Assembly (NCBI GenBank): GCA_016717225.1
Contig: JADKGB010000001.1
Coordinates: 186,001 to 250,000 of the forward strand
DNA: 64,000 nucleotides
Origin: Flavobacteriales bacterium
GTDB lineage: Bacteria; Bacteroidota; Bacteroidia; Flavobacteriales_F; PHOS-HE28
Reading direction: 5' to 3'
The position numbers and the translations under genes were made by a program. Numbering within the stretch: position 1 is the first letter of the stretch; each line of letters begins with the position of its first letter. The notes below the pieces were generated by a model. That model did no database searches. It was not told where the DNA came from and saw only the letters and a program-made list of their open reading frames with translations. Shown piece after piece: positions 16,038 through 24,486 of the stretch.

Positions 16038-18576
16038 TCACGGTTCCCGCTTGCTGATCAGATTCGCGAATAGCCGATACGCTCCCGGAACGCCCGCGGG
16101 CAACTCCCGGAAAAAGCTGATGCCTGTGTACACGTACCGCCCTTTGCCGTAGTTGCAGGTGATCAAGCCGCCGTTGAGCGGTTGCTCCCCAGGATCGTTC
16201 CATGCGATCAACGGTGTGTAGTGCGGATCGAGACTTCCACAGAAGTACAGACCGCGTTCCTGCACCCAGCCATCGAAATCGGTTGTGGTGATCTTGTTCG
16301 GTGTGTTCAGTAGCGGGTGCTTTGCATCGAGGAAAGTCGGTGGCGCTTCTTCCACCGTCACCCGATCACGCGTAAGTTTGAACGGATATGGACCGATGAG
16401 CGAATCCGGCAGGACCATGTCACTGGTGCGCGTGGTGTATTGCACGACCACGGTGCCGCCGTTCTCCACGTACCGCATGAGCACTGGGTTGAAGCGCTTC
16501 ATGCCCTGGTTGTTGTTGTAGGCGCGGATGCCCATGACGACCGCGTCGTACTTGCTGATGATTTCCAAGCTGGCCGTGGCCGGATCCACGATGTCCACCT
16601 TCACGCCCAACTGTTGGATGGCCTGCGGCACGTCATCGCCCGCGCCCTTGATGTAGCCCACGGTCTTTGCTGTGGTCTTCACGTCCAGTGGGATCATCTT
16701 CACTTCGGCGGGCGTGTAGTACACCTGCGGCATGATGTGCGGATAGTCGATCTCATGCATCGTCTTGTTGCTCTTGTGCTGGCCATCCGCGCTGGTGAAG
16801 AGGAATTGCAGCATGCCCGGTTCCGGCATGTTGCTGCCCTCATGCTGGAAAGTGAAGGTGCGGCGCTCATCGCGCTTCATGCCCTGGATGCCGACCGAGG
16901 GAGGAGTGACGATCCAGCCCTTCGGCGCGGAGCACGCGAGGGTGCCGGTGAGGTTGTCGGTCAGCGCTACGACATCCACATTGATGGAACTGCCGAGTTC
17001 TTGGATGAGCCAAGTGTTGCGTTCAGGTTCGATGGTTGCCACGGGCGTGACGTACACCGGGCGGATGCGCTCGCCGGCCACACGGTCAACCCATTTCTTC
17101 AGGATTGGGACCGATTGCCCGCCGAAACCATGGGTCGCCTACTTTGGCGTAGAACGTCTATCGAAGCCATGCGATTCAAGCTCTCCCATTCATCTCCAAC
17201 CTCATCTTGGTGTCGTGCAGGTTGGCATACTTCTCAGCCAGAAGGGTTCATCAACTTTCTCGACCACCCGATGCAGGTAGAGTTGTGTACGTCCGTTCAC
17301 ATCACTTCAATATTATCAGGCGAAGCTGACGCTAATGCTAAGCAAGCTCCAAGCAACTCAGTCCGATTAAGTGCTGATACTGGGAAACATCTCAGGACAC
17401 CTAGTTCAAAACCTGATGCGCATGACGCTGAATTCTGCCGTTCAAATGATTCGTACCTGACCAGGGAGTGGCGATCGACACTTCGGCTTAGAGTCGTCGT
17501 ATTTCGCAATAGATCGACTGACGGTCGCCCTTAGAACCTCATCAATCCTTGAAATGATCGGGGCTTGGACGCTGCATCAACAACGCATCACCCTCGTAAG
17601 ATTCGGGATGCTCTTGGGATTGGTCTCGCTGCATCGAACTCTTGATAAGGCGTTAATCGATTCGCTTTGTTCAGCCCATCTGGCTCCCGCCCCACGTCAT
17701 ATCGATCCCTCGAAGATGTCCTTCGTCTTCGGCCTGTCACCTTTGATCGACTTCAGGTACTCCAGCATCTCTCCACGCGTTTCCGCTGCACCAAAACCCT
17801 GGCTCTTGTGCATGCTGCGGCTGCGCCCGGCGATCTCCGTGTAGCTCAGGCCGAGGAGCGGGTCATAGCCACCCACGTCCACAGTGTACCAGCCGGAATC
17901 GGGCTTGGCGATCTCCAGCGAGGTCCTTCTTCCACCACGTGCTGCCGTTGAAGAAGAGGCGGCGCGGTTGCCACACTTCAAGCCCTTGTGTTAGCTGTTC
18001 CGGGAAGGCCTTTGGGTCACCGGCGAGCTTGAAGGCTTCCTCTGCGAGGATCGCGCTCGCTTCATGGTGTCCGTGACCAGCCTCGCGCGTAGGCGGGAAG
18101 CGCGTGATGATGATGTCCGGCCGGAACGTGCGGATCACGCGCACCACATCGCTGAGCACTTCATCGTGCCCCCACTTCTCAAAGCTCTCTTCCGCGCTCT
18201 TGCTGTAACCGAAGTCCACCGCGCGGGTGAAGAACTGCTCGCCGCCATCGATGCGCCGCGCCTCCATCAGTTCCTGCGTGCGGATGATGCCGAGCGCATC
18301 GCCCAGCTCGGGGCCGATCAGGTTCTGTCCGCCATCGCCGCGCGTGAGGCTGAGGTTGCCGGTGCGCACCTTCTTGCCGTTGGCGAGCCAAGTGATCAGC
18401 CGGGTGTTCTCATCGTCCGGGTGCGCTACGATGTACAGCACACTGCCGAGCACATTGAGCTTCTGCATCTTGTGCAGGATCTCGGCAGCGTTGGGTTGTG
18501 CGGGTGGGCGCTGCGCCGAGGCGTTCCGAGTGAAGGGTGTACTGTAAAGTGTGAGGGCGAGCAATGCTAGGCGCAT
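16038..18576 (-). pseudogene. PIG-L (LmbE-like) family deacetylase, multiply disrupted
   Basis: The N-terminal part has a signal peptide (MRLALLALTLYS...ASAQ) and the LmbE zinc motif YIVAHPDDENTR, plus the later GHGHHEAS site, so it was a secreted N-acetylsugar deacetylase type enzyme. At 17915-17916 one extra base shifts the frame. The reading then continues as EIAKPDSGWYTVDVGGYDP to DIFEG, where one base is missing near 17708. After that ~590 bp show no homology. The C-terminal domain resumes from about 17103 (VPILKKWVDRVAGERIRP) as an open frame of over 350 codons to the stop at 16038. The normal protein is ~830 residues. A -7 box at 18611-18618 supports the ATG at 18576. It is almost certainly non-functional as a whole. 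Confidence 0.82.
17104..17690. other. ~590-bp non-homologous segment inside the PIG-L pseudogene
   Basis: This stretch lies where the middle domain of the deacetylase should be. It has stops in all frames, lower GC than its neighbours, and no convincing ORF. On the minus strand, around 17165-17300, short protein-like runs occur in two frames (VNGRTQLYLHRVVEKVDE and LAEKYANLHDTKMRLEM), which may be the end of an unrelated decayed gene. I found no terminal inverted or direct repeats marking an insertion. Confidence 0.5.
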
Positions 18577-18610
18577 GAGCGCTTTGCGACCTGTCAAGAA
18601 GTGCATGCGC

Positions 18611-18618
18611 CGAATATA
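18611..18618 (-). promoter_or_regulatory. -7 promoter element TATATTCG for the PIG-L operon
   Basis: On the minus strand TATATTCG ends 34 bp before the ATG at 18576. The alternative ATG at 18606 would lie at or before the predicted transcription start. The promoter of the decayed operon therefore still looks intact. Confidence 0.5.
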
Positions 18619-18775
18619 CCGAAGCGAACCGCGTCAGGCATCAGGCCACAAGCCCTAAGCAGAACTTCGCGAGCCACGAGATCGGAGCCAAGCGCAGCGT
18701 TCAGGTTACAACGCGCGGATACATCGGATCGAAGAACGGAGCCTAAGGCCTGATGCAACCAGCATGAAGCGGAGC

Positions 18776-19861
18776 TCAACTCCCAGCCTTCGCGGTTTCC
18801 CACGTGCTTGTATCCACCCCCAGCTTCTTCAGGCACTTGATCGAGTTGTCTTTTGTGCCTTGCGTAGGTTTCATGCTGAGGCTTTTTTTGAACGACTTGA
18901 TCGCCAGGTCTTTTTGATCGTTCATCATGTAGCCCTCACCCAGACTGTCGTATGTGTTCGGGTCGTCGGCGTGTCGCTTGGCGTTGAGCTCGAACATTTT
19001 GATCGCCTCCGTTTTCTTGCCTTGGTTCATCAGCGAGTACGCGTAGGTATTGAGTTGCGCGTTGGTCGCTTCGTCGATCATGGTTTTTTTGATCGCGGCG
19101 GCTTCGGCTGTCTTGCCTTGTTCCTCCAGCAGGGTGGCCTTCAGCGTTTGGTTCTCGAAGTTGGCCCCGCGTGCGATGCTCATGTCCACCCAGGTCATCG
19201 CCTTCTCTGGCGCGATCTTCTCCTCATGGCAGTAGTGCGCTGCTTCGTACCAAGCCTCCCACCCAAAAGCCGTTAGGCCACGTAATTGATCGTTGATCCC
19301 AGCCAGAACAACGCCGTGTACATCCACTCCAAGCTTTACAGGGATCTCCAGTTCTGCCCAGCGCAGTGTTAGTGTGGTGGAACTGTTCGCTACATCAATG
19401 AAAGCGTAAGTGACCTGTTCGGTATTCTGGCAGGGGCGAGGTGTAACGGTAACGCGCACAGCATCCTTGTCTTGCTTGTAGAAGAACGAACCCCAGGCCG
19501 TGTGGTCTTTGCTGAAGATGACGGTCCACGTGGTTTTGGTCGGGATCATATGCAAGCCATAGATGCCCGCCGCGAGTGGCTTTCCTTCCACCGAGATATC
19601 GTTCGTAATGGTGATCGTGGTGTTCTCGTTCGCACCTGCGCGCCACACCTTGTCATATGGCACCACATCGCCCCATATGGTGCGGCTCTTCACGCTAGGT
19701 CGGTGATAGTCGACCGTAATGTCAGTTGTGCCGATCCGCTGTGTCACTGAACCGCGTTGACTTTCCCGGGGCAAGTCGAGCAGGGTGTATTGGGCTTGAA
19801 GCCGGATGGGAGTGGCGGCGGATAAGGAGGCCGCGATCAGAAGGGAGTGCAAAGTGCGCAT
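18776..19861 (-). CDS. DUF2911 protein with C-terminal TPR repeats
   Basis: The 361-residue product has a signal peptide (cleavage after LQAQ), DUF2911 in about residues 30-190 with VDYHRPSVKSRTIWGDVVPYDKVWRAGANE, and a C-terminal tetratricopeptide region (about 230-345) with ALNxxAxxL-type helices such as NTYDSLGEGYMMNDQKDLAIKSFKKSL. It is longer than its paralogue at 12615-13466. DUF2911 has no established activity; TPRs suggest protein contacts in the periplasm. It lies upstream of the PIG-L gene on the same strand, 170 bp away. Confidence 0.85.
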   Translation of the reverse strand: MRTLHSLLIAASLSAATPIRLQAQYTLLDLPRESQRGSVTQRIGTTDITVDYHRPSVKSRTIWGDVVPYDKVWRAGANENTTITITNDISVEGKPLAAGIYGLHMIPTKTTWTVIFSKDHTAWGSFFYKQDKDAVRVTVTPRPCQNTEQVTYAFIDVANSSTTLTLRWAELEIPVKLGVDVHGVVLAGINDQLRGLTAFGWEAWYEAAHYCHEEKIAPEKAMTWVDMSIARGANFENQTLKATLLEEQGKTAEAAAIKKTMIDEATNAQLNTYAYSLMNQGKKTEAIKMFELNAKRHADDPNTYDSLGEGYMMNDQKDLAIKSFKKSLSMKPTQGTKDNSIKCLKKLGVDTSTWETAKAGS

Positions 19862-20079
19862 AGCAAAAGGGGTTAGGGGGCCATGAAACTATGCGACAGC
19901 CTTTACCAGAATGTCTTGCAAATGACCAACTGTGGAAAACGGGTCAGGCGCCGCGCTCATTCCCAAGAACTGCAAGTTGAAGAGTCCGCGATGAGAGCAA
20001 TTGCCGGAATGGTGCCAGATGGCGCGGATGGTTTCCGAGGCCGCCATGGCCGACCGCGTGAGGCTTACGGCGAGAGCAC
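19862..20079. other. Intergenic region without recognised features (218 bp)
   Basis: It separates the DUF2911-TPR start from the end of the response regulator, both minus strand. No ORF with support, no clear terminator and no repeat were seen. Confidence 0.5.
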
Positions 20080-20856
20080 TTACGCAGCCTGCTCCTGCAA
20101 CGTCTTCGCGATCTGCTCCTTGTAACTGCGACCGCTCACGATACGCTCGCCATTGGCCATGCTGAATATGAACTCGTTATTGCCGCTGTATCGATGACTT
20201 CGCACATGCGTGTTGTGTACCATGTAGCTGCGATGGATGCGCAGGAAACGCACCGGATCAAGCTCGGTCTCCACGGCGTTCATCGTCATGCGATAGAGGT
20301 GGTGCTTGTCTTTGAGCTGCAAGTGCAAGTAATTGCCTTCCGCGCGCAGGTAGATGATATCATCCACAGGGATCTTGTACTCGCGGCCCTTCTCTTTGAT
20401 GATGAACTGCTCGGTGTACTCGCTCTTGGCCTGCATGTGTTCGCGCATCAGATCCAACAACTTGCCCGTGAGCTTGCTATTGGTCCGCATTTCGAGATGC
20501 TTCTTCGCCTTGTCGAGAGACGATTGGAAACGTTCATCGTCATATGGCTTCAGCAGGTAATCCACAGCGTTCACATCAAAGGCCTTCAAGGCGTATTGAT
20601 CATGTGCGGTAACAAAAACCACGAAAGGCATGTGCGCTTTTCCCACACGGGTCACCACTTCGAAACCGGTCATTCCAGGCATTTCCACATCCAGGAAAAC
20701 GAGATCGGGTTTGTGTTTGCCGATGGATTCAACGGCTTCCCCACCGTTACGGCACTCACCGATCAACTCGATCTCCGGGTCTTGGGCGAGCAAGCGTGAA
20801 AGGCGTGAACGGGCAGCGGGTTCATCGTCAACAACGAGCGTTCTAATGTGTTTCAT
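20080..20856 (-). CDS. LytTR-type response regulator
   Basis: The 258-residue protein has an N-terminal receiver domain with the phosphorylated Asp in DLVFLDVEMPGMTGFEVV, the conserved Lys in YLLKPYDDERF, and a C-terminal LytTR DNA-binding domain (about residues 150-250) with IIYLRAEGNYLHLQL and FLRIHRSYMVHNTHV. It is the partner of the kinase encoded immediately upstream, with a four-base ATGA overlap. LytTR regulators bind short direct repeats upstream of targets; the target genes cannot be predicted here. Confidence 0.93.
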   Translation of the reverse strand: MKHIRTLVVDDEPAARSRLSRLLAQDPEIELIGECRNGGEAVESIGKHKPDLVFLDVEMPGMTGFEVVTRVGKAHMPFVVFVTAHDQYALKAFDVNAVDYLLKPYDDERFQSSLDKAKKHLEMRTNSKLTGKLLDLMREHMQAKSEYTEQFIIKEKGREYKIPVDDIIYLRAEGNYLHLQLKDKHHLYRMTMNAVETELDPVRFLRIHRSYMVHNTHVRSHRYSGNNEFIFSMANGERIVSGRSYKEQIAKTLQEQAA

Positions 20857-22028
20857 GGTTGTTGGAGCGCAATGTGTTGCGCCGTTGCCGGAATGACCGA
20901 TCCGTTGCTGCGGGCGTCCGGTAACACGCGCAGCGGGAGGGAGAGTTCAACATAGAATCCTTGCCCATTGGGGGAGGAAATGGAAAAGGATGCATCGGCG
21001 CCGTAGAGCAGTTGCAAACGGTCGCGCACATTGCGTAATCCGATCCCTCCGTGTTCCATGGCCATGGAGACATCATTACAGCCCTGGCCGTTGTCTTGCA
21101 CGAACAGGACCAACGTTTCGTCCCTCTGTTCGGCCCGCACAAGGATCTCTACCCGATCGCTGTTCGCATTGGTGCCATGCTTGATCGCGTTTTCAACCAA
21201 TGGCTGCAGCACCATACTGGGCACTTGGGCATCGTTGAGCGACGGAGGGATCTCGTACGAAACATGCAGCCGGTCCTGGAACCGAACGCTTTCGATCCCG
21301 AGGTAACTGCTTACCAATTCCATTTCGCGCGAGAGCGGTACAATGTCCCGTTGGTCCTTGTCCAAACTGGCACGCAGCAGTTGGCCCAAGCGGCTCAGCA
21401 CCTTTCGCGCACCGTTCACATCCGTATCCATCAGCGCACTCACTGTGTTGAGCGTGTTGAACAGGAAGTGAGGTTGCAGTTGTTTCTTCAGGGCGTTGAG
21501 TTGGCTGATCTGCAACTCGTTCCGCACTTTCAGCAATTGGGTCTGTTTCTCACGGGTTTGTCGCGCATAGTCAACGGCGATGATCACAGCCAGCAATGTC
21601 CAGAACTCCATGAAGCGCTGAAGGATCGCAGGAGGCAAAGAGTTTACCGCCAGCGGCCCATAGGTGGCCCATTCGAAATCGCCGATCTTGTAGAGGATGA
21701 AGTAATAGATGGAACTGGTGACCACCTCGTGCACACTGGCAATGAGGATCCCGAACAGCACGAGTATCGCGATGTTCTTGATCACGGGCCTTACGTTCAA
21801 CGGCCAGCGTTGGTGGAGCATGAAAACGAGCGGACAGAGCAAGGCCCAAAAAAGAAAATTGAGATAGGGCACTGGGGCTTCGCGCCACCAGTTGAAAGGA
21901 TCGAGGTCCTTCAACTCCGCGTACACGTAATGATGCATGTAGGCTTGCAGCAGAAAGAGCGTGGCCATTACCAATGCGGTAACAAGCACCAAGCGGTAGG
22001 CGATGGGAGAACGTTCGAAGTAATTCAT
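20853..22028 (-). CDS. LytS/YehU-type sensor histidine kinase
   Basis: This 391-residue membrane kinase has about four N-terminal helices, then the His-kinase (PF06580) box QPHFLFNTLNTVSAL, the N-box LVENAIKHG and the G-box GIGLRNVRDRL. The start ATG at 22028 precedes a short cytoplasmic segment and the first membrane helix; the longer frame from 22160 adds unrelated residues. It lacks a large periplasmic sensor domain, so the signal is probably membrane-borne. It is coupled to the LytTR regulator by a four-base overlap. Confidence 0.92.
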   Translation of the reverse strand: MNYFERSPIAYRLVLVTALVMATLFLLQAYMHHYVYAELKDLDPFNWWREAPVPYLNFLFWALLCPLVFMLHQRWPLNVRPVIKNIAILVLFGILIASVHEVVTSSIYYFILYKIGDFEWATYGPLAVNSLPPAILQRFMEFWTLLAVIIAVDYARQTREKQTQLLKVRNELQISQLNALKKQLQPHFLFNTLNTVSALMDTDVNGARKVLSRLGQLLRASLDKDQRDIVPLSREMELVSSYLGIESVRFQDRLHVSYEIPPSLNDAQVPSMVLQPLVENAIKHGTNANSDRVEILVRAEQRDETLVLFVQDNGQGCNDVSMAMEHGGIGLRNVRDRLQLLYGADASFSISSPNGQGFYVELSLPLRVLPDARSNGSVIPATAQHIALQQP

Positions 22029-22222
22029 CAAAAGAGTCCGCCAGATGCGTGATGAACTTGCTCGAACAAGTTCACTCCGACACCCACGAAGTAAGCCTTC
22101 GCAAAGGCCAAGGGCCAAACGGTTCGTGATGAACGGCGAAGACCGGGATGGAACGGCCAAGAAACATTCTCAAGCCGACCGGGCTATGCCTCTCTTTTAC
22201 GATCTGCTGCGACACCTGAAGC

Positions 22223-22253
22223 AAAAAGGCCCTCCGCAGCACGGAGGGCCTTT
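22223..22253 (-). terminator. Terminator after the lipoprotein gene
   Basis: A perfect 12-bp stem (AAAGGCCCTCCG with CGGAGGGCCTTT) has a 5-nt loop. On the minus strand it is followed by a T-run and lies 19 bp after the stop at 22272. Confidence 0.85.
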
Positions 22254-22271
22254 CTCATTCGGATACGTCCG

Positions 22272-23078
22272 TTACCCGATGGTGAAGGTGAAGGTCTGAC
22301 CGTTCACGGTGATCGAGATCGTGCCATCGCAAGAGCCGTTGCCGTAGTCGATAGTACGGGTAGGTTTATTTGCGGGGACCACTTCTACAGTGCCGGCGGT
22401 GATGAAGGGGCAGCCAACTTTCACACGCAACGCATTGATGATGTTCACAGTATAGGCATTCCCATTGCGGTTCACACCGGCACCGCCGCCGGTGATGAGG
22501 TACACATCATCGAGAATGCTTTGGGTGTCTTCACCTTCTATCCAGGTGCGGGTTCGGTTGGCCTGGTGTGAGGCTGTCCAACTTCCATTTCCCGCGGTGA
22601 GCGTGCCGCTCACCACAACACTGAACTGAAGATGGCCATCGCTGTTCTCACCCAAATTGGTCACGGTCTTGGTGCCCTCCACGTGATTGTCGTTCACATA
22701 GTAGTTCTGTGGAGTGATCGTGATCACAGTGCCAGGATCGCGGTAGCGGCCGGTGTAACTGACGATGATCTGACCACGACGTTGACGTCCGTTGTTCGCC
22801 GTGCAGTTCACCGTTCCAAAGTTGATGGTGATCGTGTGCGGGTTGGCGATCGTATCGAAAGTCACAACCGGGGCGCACTCATCATCCATGCCCCGCAGTC
22901 CATTGGCGTCCACGGCTTTGTCCACTTCTGTGAGCATGTCGCTGAAGGCATCTTCGGCGCGGGCGTTGTCACTCGCCGCAGTGTAGTCCAGGTCCAACTC
23001 TTCTTCTTTGTCCTTCTTGCAAGCAGCGAGCAGCAGCATGGTGCAGGCGGCCAAGGCGAGGTGTTTTTTCGAGATCAT
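22272..23078 (-). CDS. Uncharacterised lipoprotein
   Basis: The 268-residue product begins MISKKHLALAACTMLLLAACKKDKEEE, a lipoprotein signal peptide with lipobox LAAC followed by a Lys/Glu-rich stretch. The mature part is beta-rich (many Thr/Val strands, e.g. TITINFGTVNCTANNGRQRRG and GNGSCDGTISITVNGQTFTFTIG), suggesting a beta-sandwich fold. I know homologues only as hypothetical lipoproteins of Bacteroidota. The ATG at 23078 fits the signal peptide. It lies 58 bp downstream of folA on the same strand and ends in a strong terminator, so it may be part of the thyA-folA transcript. Confidence 0.75.
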   Translation of the reverse strand: MISKKHLALAACTMLLLAACKKDKEEELDLDYTAASDNARAEDAFSDMLTEVDKAVDANGLRGMDDECAPVVTFDTIANPHTITINFGTVNCTANNGRQRRGQIIVSYTGRYRDPGTVITITPQNYYVNDNHVEGTKTVTNLGENSDGHLQFSVVVSGTLTAGNGSWTASHQANRTRTWIEGEDTQSILDDVYLITGGGAGVNRNGNAYTVNIINALRVKVGCPFITAGTVEVVPANKPTRTIDYGNGSCDGTISITVNGQTFTFTIG

Positions 23079-23136
23079 AGCGTTTCTGGGTTTCTGGGTG
23101 TTGTGACCGTAGAACTTGGAAAGGGTTTGATCGGGT

Positions 23137-23640
23137 TCAGATCGCGGCCAGAACCTTGAACGTGAAGGCATATTGGTGGCGGGCGTCCTTCTCGTGTTTT
23201 TCCGTCCAAACTTCCTTCCAGCCCTTTCCAATGTCCGGAAATTTCACATCGCCCTTGGGTTTGCCATGCACGGTAGTGAGGTACAATCGGGTAACGAGTT
23301 TTTTCTCGAACGCTTCGGCGTACAGCTGTCCGCCGCCGATGATGAAGACCTCTTTTTGATCCGCCACGCGGGCAATATCGATCGCTGCCTCGAGTGAAGC
23401 ACAGACCCACGCTCCAGGTGCTTTGAAGTTGATGTCCCTTGATACAACCAGGTTCACGCGATCCCGCAGTGGGCGGAATTGCTCGGGAATGCTCTCGTAG
23501 TTCCTTCTTCCGCTGATGATGTGGTGGTTCAATGTGGTGCGCTGAAAGAACTTCATGTCATCGGGCAGCTGCCAGGGCAGGTCGCCCTTGTTGCCGATCA
23601 CACCGTTCTCCGCGACAGCGGCGATAGCACTGATGATCAT
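23137..23640 (-). CDS. folA: Dihydrofolate reductase
   Basis: The 167-residue product is a standard DHFR: MIISAIAAVAENGVIGNKGDLPWQLPDDMKFFQ at the N-terminus with the catalytic Asp in LPDD, then the NADPH-binding SGRRNYESIP and VFIIGGGQLYAEA motifs. It regenerates tetrahydrofolate from the dihydrofolate made by thymidylate synthase. Its start overlaps the thyA stop by four bases (ATGA), so the two are translationally coupled. The upstream extension to 23859 lies inside thyA and is rejected. Confidence 0.95.
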   Translation of the reverse strand: MIISAIAAVAENGVIGNKGDLPWQLPDDMKFFQRTTLNHHIISGRRNYESIPEQFRPLRDRVNLVVSRDINFKAPGAWVCASLEAAIDIARVADQKEVFIIGGGQLYAEAFEKKLVTRLYLTTVHGKPKGDVKFPDIGKGWKEVWTEKHEKDARHQYAFTFKVLAAI

Positions 23641-24431
23641 ACGCTGACGCTGGCTTTGATATGCGGATGAGGATCGTAATTCTTCCAACTGAAGTGCTCG
23701 AAGCGGAAGGAGAAGAGGTCTTTTACCGCAGGGTCGATGTGCAGGGTGGGCAAAGCACGGGGCTCCCTGGTCAATTGCAATTTCGCTTGCTCGAGATGAT
23801 CGAGGTAGAGGTGCACGTCTCCAAAGGTGTGTATGAACTCGCCGGGCTTCAGGTCGCATACCTGTGCGATCATCAGCGTGAGCAATGCATAGCTCGCAAT
23901 GTTGAATGGAACACCTAGAAAAGTATCCGCACTACGCTGGTACAACTGGCAGGAGAGTTTTCCATCTATCACATAGAACTGGAACAAGCAATGACATGGC
24001 GGGAGTGCCATGTTCGGAACATCCGCTGGGTTCCACGCACTCACGATCAAGCGGCGGCTGTCCGGGTTCTTCTTGATCATGGCCACCAGATCGCTGATCT
24101 GATCGATCGAACGGCCATCAGGAGCAGCCCAGCTTCGCCACTGTTTTCCGTACACAGGACCGAGATTGCCGTCAGCATCGGCCCACTCATCCCAGATCCG
24201 CACGCCATTCTCTTTCAAGTAGGCGATGTTGGTGTCGCCTTGCAAGAACCAAAGCAGTTCGTGGATGATGCTCTTGGTGTGAACCTTTTTTGTAGTGACC
24301 AATGGGAATCCTTCGGCCAGGTCGAAACGCATCTGGTAGCCGAAACAACTGATCGTTCCGGTGCCCGTGCGGTCGGTCTTGCGCGTGCCGTGTTCGAGGA
24401 TGTGGCTGAGGAGGTCGTGGTATTGTTTCAT
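23637..24431 (-). CDS. thyA: Thymidylate synthase
   Basis: The 264-residue protein matches ThyA throughout, with the catalytic Cys in ALPPCHCLFQFYV, the folate/dUMP-binding RRLIVSAWNPADVPNM and QRSADTFLGVPFNIASY, and the C-terminal IKASVSV. It converts dUMP to dTMP using methylene-tetrahydrofolate. It is the first gene of a thyA-folA operon. Two deoxynucleoside kinases and folK elsewhere in the window belong to connected pathways. Confidence 0.97.
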   Translation of the reverse strand: MKQYHDLLSHILEHGTRKTDRTGTGTISCFGYQMRFDLAEGFPLVTTKKVHTKSIIHELLWFLQGDTNIAYLKENGVRIWDEWADADGNLGPVYGKQWRSWAAPDGRSIDQISDLVAMIKKNPDSRRLIVSAWNPADVPNMALPPCHCLFQFYVIDGKLSCQLYQRSADTFLGVPFNIASYALLTLMIAQVCDLKPGEFIHTFGDVHLYLDHLEQAKLQLTREPRALPTLHIDPAVKDLFSFRFEHFSWKNYDPHPHIKASVSV

Positions 24432-24486
24432 TGCTTCAGACTGCGAAGTTCGGTAGAGTTTGGTGCGCTCCGGTTCTATGCCGAGG

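Noticed and set aside
16317..17534. A 405-codon plus-strand open frame
   Set aside because: It runs opposite to the PIG-L remnant, is rich in His/Arg/Val as expected of antisense frames, and has no recognisable domain.
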